Positions 43,390-48,000 of a stretch of 48,000 nucleotides of DNA are shown here, one piece after another. A program made the translations under genes and the position numbers. Source of the stretch: an uncultured Pelagibacteraceae bacterium (GTDB lineage Bacteria > Pseudomonadota > Alphaproteobacteria > Pelagibacterales > Pelagibacteraceae). Below the pieces are notes generated by a model. That model saw only the letters and a program-made list of their open reading frames with translations, did no database searches and was not told the DNA's origin. Positions within the stretch are counted from its first letter, which is position 1; every line of letters begins with the position of its first letter. The DNA is taken from contig CACJNO010000002.1 of assembly GCA_902594825.1 (NCBI GenBank), positions 1 through 48,000 on the forward strand, written 5' to 3'.

Positions 43390-43818
43390 ATGATTAAATA
43401 TAAATTAATTTGTAAAGATTGTGAAATATCATTTGATAGTTGGTTTGCTTCATCAATAGAATATGAAAGACTTAAAAATAACAAATTTTTGAGTTGCCAT
43501 AATTGTAATTCTAAACAAATTGAAAAAAGTTTAATGGCCCCACAACTGATTAACAAAAAAAATTCAGATCAGATTAATGAGAATTTTAAATATAAAAGAA
43601 TTAATAAAAAATTAAAAGAATATCAAAAATTTATAAAAAAAAATTTTGAATATGTTGGAGAAAATTTTTCATATGAGGCAAGATCAATTCATTACAATAA
43701 AAAAGAAAATAAAAAAAAAGGCATATATGGATCTGCTTCAAAAGATGAAATAAGAGAACTTAAAGAAGAAGGGATAGACACAGAAGTAATCCCATGGATT
43801 GAAGATAAAAATAATTAG
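43390..43818 (+). CDS. DUF1178 family protein
   Basis: A 142-residue protein matching the alphaproteobacterial DUF1178 family: MIKYKLICKDCEISFDSWFASSIEYE, then LSCHNCNSKQIEKSLMAPQL, and a C-terminal FEYVGENFSYEARSIHYN with GIYGSASKDEIRELKEEGIDTEVIPW. The two CxxC pairs suggest a small zinc ribbon like FmdB-type regulators. No function is established. It is 40 bases downstream of argJ and shares its stop region with convergent ubiG. Confidence 0.82.
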   Translation: MIKYKLICKDCEISFDSWFASSIEYERLKNNKFLSCHNCNSKQIEKSLMAPQLINKKNSDQINENFKYKRINKKLKEYQKFIKKNFEYVGENFSYEARSIHYNKKENKKKGIYGSASKDEIRELKEEGIDTEVIPWIEDKNN

Positions 43819-44543
43819 TTTTTAATAAATTTTCCAATATAATTCACTGACTTATCAGAACTTACAGACCATTCATTTTTAATTAAATCAAATTTCATTC
43901 CGTCTATTAGCTCCATTTCCAAATTATACTTTTTTAACATAGAAATTAAATCGTCTGGTTTAATAAATTTTTCCCATTCGTGAGTTCCTATTGGAAGCCA
44001 ACGCAACACATATTCCGCTCCTACTATTGCAAATAAATAAGATTTTAAAGTTTTATTTAGTGTTGCGACAAACATTATTCCATTTTTTTTTAAAAGTTTT
44101 GAACAAGATTTTAAAAAAAATTCTACATCATCAACGTGTTCAATAATTTCCATATTTAGGATTACATCAAATTTAATTTTTGTATTAAATTTTTCTGGTG
44201 AAGCGCATTTGTAATTAATATTTAGGTTATTTTTTTTTGCATGTAATTTTGCAACATTTATATTCTTTTCCGAGGCATCAATTCCAAAAACTTCAGCCCC
44301 CATTCTACTCATTGGTTCAGATAATAACCCACCACCACATCCAATATCTAGTATTTTAACTTTATGAAGAGGTTTTTGCTTATTAGATAGTTTAAAAGAA
44401 TTAATAATATTTTCTTTAATATAAGAAATTCTAATTGGATTAAATTTATGTAATGGTTTAAATTTTCCTTGTGGATTCCACCATTCTTCTGCAATTTTAG
44501 AAAATTTTTCTATTTCTTTTTTATTTATTGTGTTATTTTTCAT
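43815..44543 (-). CDS. ubiG: Ubiquinone biosynthesis O-methyltransferase UbiG
   Basis: SAM-dependent enzyme carrying out both O-methylations of ubiquinone synthesis. The 242-residue protein has the UbiG N-terminus FSKIAEEWWNPQGKFKPLHKFNPIRISYI, SAM motif I ILDIGCGGGLLSEPMSRMGAEVFGID, post-I ASEKNINVAK, LNMEIIEHVDDVEFFL and FVATLNKTLKSYLFAIVGAEYVLRWLPIGTHEWEKF, which is characteristic. It diverges from lysC across 68 bases and overlaps the DUF1178 gene by four bases at the stops. Confidence 0.93.
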   Translation of the reverse strand: MKNNTINKKEIEKFSKIAEEWWNPQGKFKPLHKFNPIRISYIKENIINSFKLSNKQKPLHKVKILDIGCGGGLLSEPMSRMGAEVFGIDASEKNINVAKLHAKKNNLNINYKCASPEKFNTKIKFDVILNMEIIEHVDDVEFFLKSCSKLLKKNGIMFVATLNKTLKSYLFAIVGAEYVLRWLPIGTHEWEKFIKPDDLISMLKKYNLEMELIDGMKFDLIKNEWSVSSDKSVNYIGKFIKN

Positions 44544-44611
44544 TAGTAAGTTGACAATATATTCAACATGTATTTTATCAATATATTTTAATTTTTAGAG
44601 AATATTTTATC

Positions 44612-45826
44612 ATGAAAATTGTAGTATTAAAATTTGGTGGAACATCAGTAGGCACAATAGAAAAAATAAAAACAGTTGCAGAGATAATTAACGAATACAA
44701 AAGGAAAAAATTTAAAGTAATTGTAGTTTCTTCTGCAATGAGTGGTGTGACAAATGAGCTTATAAAAAAATCGAAAGGTATTAGTGATAATTTTTCTGAT
44801 GTGGAATATGATGTTTTAGTATCTTCTGGAGAACAAATTGCTTGTTCATTAATAGCCGGGAGATTAAATCACATAGGACATAAATCAAGATCGTGGTTGG
44901 CTTGGCAAATACCAATATTTACTAAAGGAGTTCATAAAAATTCAAGAATATACACTATTAATAAAAAAAAAATTTTGAAATATCTAGAAGATGGAGGCAC
45001 ACCAATAGTAACTGGTTTTCAGGGAATTAATGAGCATGAAAGAGTTTCAACAATCGGTCGTGGTGGATCTGATGCTACAGCTATTGTTCTTGCAAAATTT
45101 TTTAAAGCGCAAAGATGTATAATTTATACAGATGTGGAGGGTGTATATACAACTGATCCAAATAAAACAAATAAAGCTAGAAAGATTAAAGAAATTTCGT
45201 ATGAGGAAATGTTAGAGATGGCATCATTGGGAGCAAAAGTTATGCAGCCAGTTTCTATTCAAGATGCTAGATTAAATAGAATTAACATCGAAGTTAAATC
45301 CTCTTTTGTAAAAAAACCTGGCACATTAATTACCAAAAGATCAAATATCATTAATAATAAGATTATAACTGGTATATCCTCAACACAAAATGACTCGAAA
45401 GTATCCTTAATTGGAGTTAAAGACAAACCTGGTGTTGCAGCATCTATCTTTAAGCCATTATCAAAAAATTCAATTAATGTTGATATGGTTGTACAAAATA
45501 TTTCTGCTAATGGGAAAGAAACAGATTTAACATTCACAATTAAAACTGATGACTTAAAAAAAACAAAAAAAATAATCGAATCTAATAAGAATATTAGATT
45601 TAAAAAATTATTACTTAAAAAAGATGTAGCAAAAATTTCAATAATTGGAGTTGGTATGATCACAACTCCTGGTGTGACTTTTAGAATGTTCCAAACACTT
45701 GCAAATAAAAAAATTAATATTCAGGTAATTTCAACATCAGAAATAAAAATATCGGTATTAATTGATAAAAGAAGTGTTAAAAAAGCTTTAATCGCACTTC
45801 ATAAAGAATTTAAACTAGATAATTAA
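44612..45826 (+). CDS. lysC: Aspartate kinase
   Basis: Phosphorylates aspartate, the entry to lysine, threonine and methionine. The 404-residue protein opens VVLKFGGTSVGTIEKI and has SSAMSGVTNELI, SSGEQIACSLIAG, STIGRGGSDATAIVLA, IYTDVEGVYTTDPNK and MLEMASLGAKVMQPVSIQ. Two ACT domains follow, with VSLIGVKDKPGVAASIF and ISIIGVGMITTPGVTFRMF, typical of feedback-regulated enzymes. TTGACA at 44551-44556 may be its -35 box, but no good -10 follows. ispG begins three bases after its stop. Confidence 0.94.
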   Translation: MKIVVLKFGGTSVGTIEKIKTVAEIINEYKRKKFKVIVVSSAMSGVTNELIKKSKGISDNFSDVEYDVLVSSGEQIACSLIAGRLNHIGHKSRSWLAWQIPIFTKGVHKNSRIYTINKKKILKYLEDGGTPIVTGFQGINEHERVSTIGRGGSDATAIVLAKFFKAQRCIIYTDVEGVYTTDPNKTNKARKIKEISYEEMLEMASLGAKVMQPVSIQDARLNRINIEVKSSFVKKPGTLITKRSNIINNKIITGISSTQNDSKVSLIGVKDKPGVAASIFKPLSKNSINVDMVVQNISANGKETDLTFTIKTDDLKKTKKIIESNKNIRFKKLLLKKDVAKISIIGVGMITTPGVTFRMFQTLANKKINIQVISTSEIKISVLIDKRSVKKALIALHKEFKLDN

Positions 45827-45829
45827 AAA

Positions 45830-46927
45830 ATGAGTATTAGACCCTTTAGAGACATAAAAAGAAGAAAGACAAAAGTAATTAATGTAGGTGATGTTAAAGT
45901 TGGTGGTGATAATCCTATTTCAGTCCAATCAATGACCAATACTCTCACTACTGATATAAAGGCTACTATAAAACAAATAAATGAAATTCATAGTGAAGGT
46001 GCAGATATTGTCAGAGTTTCTTGTCCAGACGAAGCTTCATCTTTAGCTTTAAAAGAAATTACAAAACACGTTGATGTACCTATAGTTGCAGATATTCATT
46101 TTCATTATAAGAGAGCTATAGAGGCTGCAGAAAATGGAGCGAGTTGTTTAAGAATAAATCCAGGAAATATTGGTTCTAAAGAAAAAATAAAAGAAGTTAT
46201 AAAAGCTGCAAAAAATAATGACTGCTCAATTAGAGTAGGTGTAAATGCAGGATCTTTAGAAAAAGATATTTTGGAAAAGTTTAAAGAACCATGTCCAGAG
46301 GCTTTGGTTCAAAGTGCTTTACGAAATATTAAAGTTTTGGAAGATGAAGATTTTTTGAACCTTAAAGTGAGTGTTAAATCTTCAGATGTTTTTTTATCTA
46401 TTGCAGCTTACAGACAATTATCAAAAGTAACAGATTACCCTTTACACCTAGGAATTACTGAAGCTGGAGGTTTTTTACCAGGAAGTGTTAAATCTTCTAT
46501 TGGATTAGGATCATTACTTATCGATGGAATAGGTGATACCATAAGAATTTCATTATCTGATAACCCAGTTGAGGAAGTTAAGATTGGAAATGAAATATTA
46601 AAATCTCTTAACTTGAGAAATAGAGGTGTTAGAATTATTTCTTGTCCATCGTGTGCAAGACAGGGTTTTCAAGTAATTGAAACAGTTAAAATATTAGAAC
46701 AAAAACTTTCACATATAAAGACACCAATCACATTATCAGTTATAGGCTGTGTAGTTAACGGCCCTGGGGAAGCAGCCATGACTGATGTTGGCATAACTGG
46801 AGGTCAAAAAGGAAATAATATGCTTTATTTGTCTGGAATTCAAAAGGAAAAAGTTATGACAGATGACATGATAGCAAAAGTAGTTAATGAGGTAGAAAAA
46901 AAAGCATCAGAGTTAGAAAATAAATAA
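45830..46927 (+). CDS. ispG: 4-hydroxy-3-methylbut-2-enyl diphosphate synthase IspG (GcpE)
   Basis: Iron-sulfur enzyme of the MEP isoprenoid pathway making HMBPP. The 365-residue protein has [60 protein letters not shown], the [10 protein letters not shown] block, and the 4Fe-4S cysteines in [13 protein letters not shown] and [13 protein letters not shown]. All are standard for the short bacterial form. It sits between lysC and prfA with gaps of three and one bases. Confidence 0.94.
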   Translation: MSIRPFRDIKRRKTKVINVGDVKVGGDNPISVQSMTNTLTTDIKATIKQINEIHSEGADIVRVSCPDEASSLALKEITKHVDVPIVADIHFHYKRAIEAAENGASCLRINPGNIGSKEKIKEVIKAAKNNDCSIRVGVNAGSLEKDILEKFKEPCPEALVQSALRNIKVLEDEDFLNLKVSVKSSDVFLSIAAYRQLSKVTDYPLHLGITEAGGFLPGSVKSSIGLGSLLIDGIGDTIRISLSDNPVEEVKIGNEILKSLNLRNRGVRIISCPSCARQGFQVIETVKILEQKLSHIKTPITLSVIGCVVNGPGEAAMTDVGITGGQKGNNMLYLSGIQKEKVMTDDMIAKVVNEVEKKASELENK

Positions 46928-46928
46928 G

Positions 46929-47999
46929 ATGATTCCACAAAAAACAATTGAAGATTTAATACACAAGCATTCTGTTTTAGAAAAGGATTTATCTTCTGGA
47001 AATTTAGATAAAAAGTTGTTTGCAGAAAAATCTAAAGAATATTCAGATTTAAATGAAATTATAGAAGATGCAAAAAAATATATGTCATTTGAAAAAGATA
47101 AAAATGAACTAAAAAAAATTTTAGATGATCAGAATAATGACAAAGAACTTATAGTTATGGCACAAACTGAATTGAATAATTTACAGCAGCAATTTGAAAA
47201 AAATGAAAAAAAAATAAAATTATTTTTATTACCAAAAGATGAGGCAGATAAAAAAAATGCAATAATTGAAATAAGAGCAGGTACTGGTGGTCTAGAAGCA
47301 AGTTTGTTTGCAGGAGACCTTTTTAAAATGTATGAAAAAGTCAGTCATAAAAAAAAATGGACATTGGAAATTATTTCAATATCAAAAAGTGATGCTGGAG
47401 GATTGAAAGAGGTTATTGCTTCAATTAAAGGAATAAATATTTATTCTACATTAAAATATGAAAGTGGAGTTCATCGAGTTCAAAGAGTTCCAGACACAGA
47501 GACTCAGGGAAGGGTCCATACATCAGCTGCAACCGTGGCTGTGTTACCTGAGGTAGAAGAAGTAGATTTAAAAATTAATGATTCTGATTTAAGAGTTGAT
47601 GTTTTTAGGGCTGGAGGTCCAGGAGGACAATCTGTAAACACAACGGATAGTGCCGTAAGAATTACTCACATACCTTCAGGTATATCTGTTTCTCAACAAG
47701 ATGAAAAATCTCAGCACAAAAATAAAGCCAAAGGAATGAAAATTTTAAGAGCAAGACTTTATGAATTAGAGAGGTTAAGAATTGAGAACGAAAGATCAAA
47801 AGACAGAAAAAGTAAGATTGGAAAAGGAGATAGATCTGAAAGAATAAGAACTTATAATTTCCCTCAAGGCAGAGTCACTGATCATAGAATAAATATGACA
47901 ATACATAAACTAGAGGAATTCCTTGAAGGTGAGGCATTTGATGAAATGATAGAATCTTTAACATTGCAAGCTCAAGAAGAAAGTTTAAGCAATCTTTGA
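46929..47999 (+). CDS. prfA: Peptide chain release factor 1
   Basis: Terminates translation at UAA and UAG. The 356-residue protein is complete, with the TGA stop at 47997-47999. Domain 1 is coiled helices, then [43 protein letters not shown] with the PxT codon-recognition loop (here Pro-Asp-Thr), and the catalytic [21 protein letters not shown] with the Gly-Gly-Gln that triggers hydrolysis. It is one base after ispG; the next gene of the operon would start beyond the window. Confidence 0.95.
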   Translation: MIPQKTIEDLIHKHSVLEKDLSSGNLDKKLFAEKSKEYSDLNEIIEDAKKYMSFEKDKNELKKILDDQNNDKELIVMAQTELNNLQQQFEKNEKKIKLFLLPKDEADKKNAIIEIRAGTGGLEASLFAGDLFKMYEKVSHKKKWTLEIISISKSDAGGLKEVIASIKGINIYSTLKYESGVHRVQRVPDTETQGRVHTSAATVAVLPEVEEVDLKINDSDLRVDVFRAGGPGGQSVNTTDSAVRITHIPSGISVSQQDEKSQHKNKAKGMKILRARLYELERLRIENERSKDRKSKIGKGDRSERIRTYNFPQGRVTDHRINMTIHKLEEFLEGEAFDEMIESLTLQAQEESLSNL

Positions 48000-48000
48000 A

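Noticed and set aside
1-48000. CRISPR arrays, insertion sequences, integrases, prophage or toxin-antitoxin genes
   Set aside because: I found no regularly spaced repeats, transposase or integrase motifs, or atypical gene blocks; base use looks uniform throughout.

Overview
This 48 kb window is a dense, strongly AT-rich bacterial chromosome segment. It carries about 50 protein genes, three tRNAs and the SRP RNA, and no mobile element, CRISPR array or gene-free stretch over 300 bases. Gene content and order point to a streamlined alphaproteobacterium of the SAR11/Pelagibacter type: gcrA, DUF2948 and DUF1178 proteins, an NDUFA9-like reductase, short HisG with HisZ, ffs-dnaX-ybaB-recR, and pyrF-trpF-trpB-trpA-accD-folC, with A/T-rich codons, few Shine-Dalgarno sequences and many 1-4 base gene overlaps. 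The species assignment is an inference from these features.

Layout. 1-2758 (minus): rpmH, rnpA, yidD, yidC and the start of argB (cut by the window edge); yidC has an apparent single-base frameshift in an A7 run. 2852-7850 (mostly plus): a TVP38-family membrane protein, a convergent tRNA-Thr, two small Lys-rich proteins, dcd, murA, a DUF2948 protein, hisD, infA, tRNA-Phe. 7930-11604 (plus): a cold-shock gene, a 270-base noncoding gap, then tRNA-His, hisS, hisZ and hisG. 11781-15356 (plus): a DNA-nuclease group (RmuC-like, MGME1-like PD-(D/E)XK exonuclease, exonuclease I) and thioredoxin. 15353-27344 (minus): a run of 13 genes, in transcription order rnd, kdsD, lptC, lptB, aroA, rpsA, ihfB, pyrF, trpF, trpB, trpA, accD, folC. 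27397-36108 (mostly plus): NDUFA9-like gene, gcrA (minus), argD-argF, a membrane cytochrome c (minus), kdsB-pheA, ffs-dnaX-ybaB-recR. 36094-48000: malate synthase G (minus), accA, secA (minus), argJ, DUF1178, ubiG (minus), lysC, ispG, prfA.

How the genes work together. Most are housekeeping: membrane-protein insertion and export (yidC, secA), translation (rpmH, rpsA, infA, prfA, hisS, tRNAs), replication and repair (dnaX, recR, nucleases), envelope synthesis (murA, kdsB, kdsD, lptB, lptC), fatty acid entry (accA, accD), and arginine, histidine, tryptophan, phenylalanine and lysine-family biosynthesis. I see no obvious new multigene defence or mobile system. The most unusual signals are a tryptophan synthase whose alpha and beta subunits have both lost residues central to catalysis or subunit communication, three tRNAs with odd T-loops, an SRP RNA with a UAAC tip loop, A7 runs in yidC and dnaX placed where slippage would matter, an AccA with a C-terminal membrane helix, and a three-gene DNA nuclease cluster.
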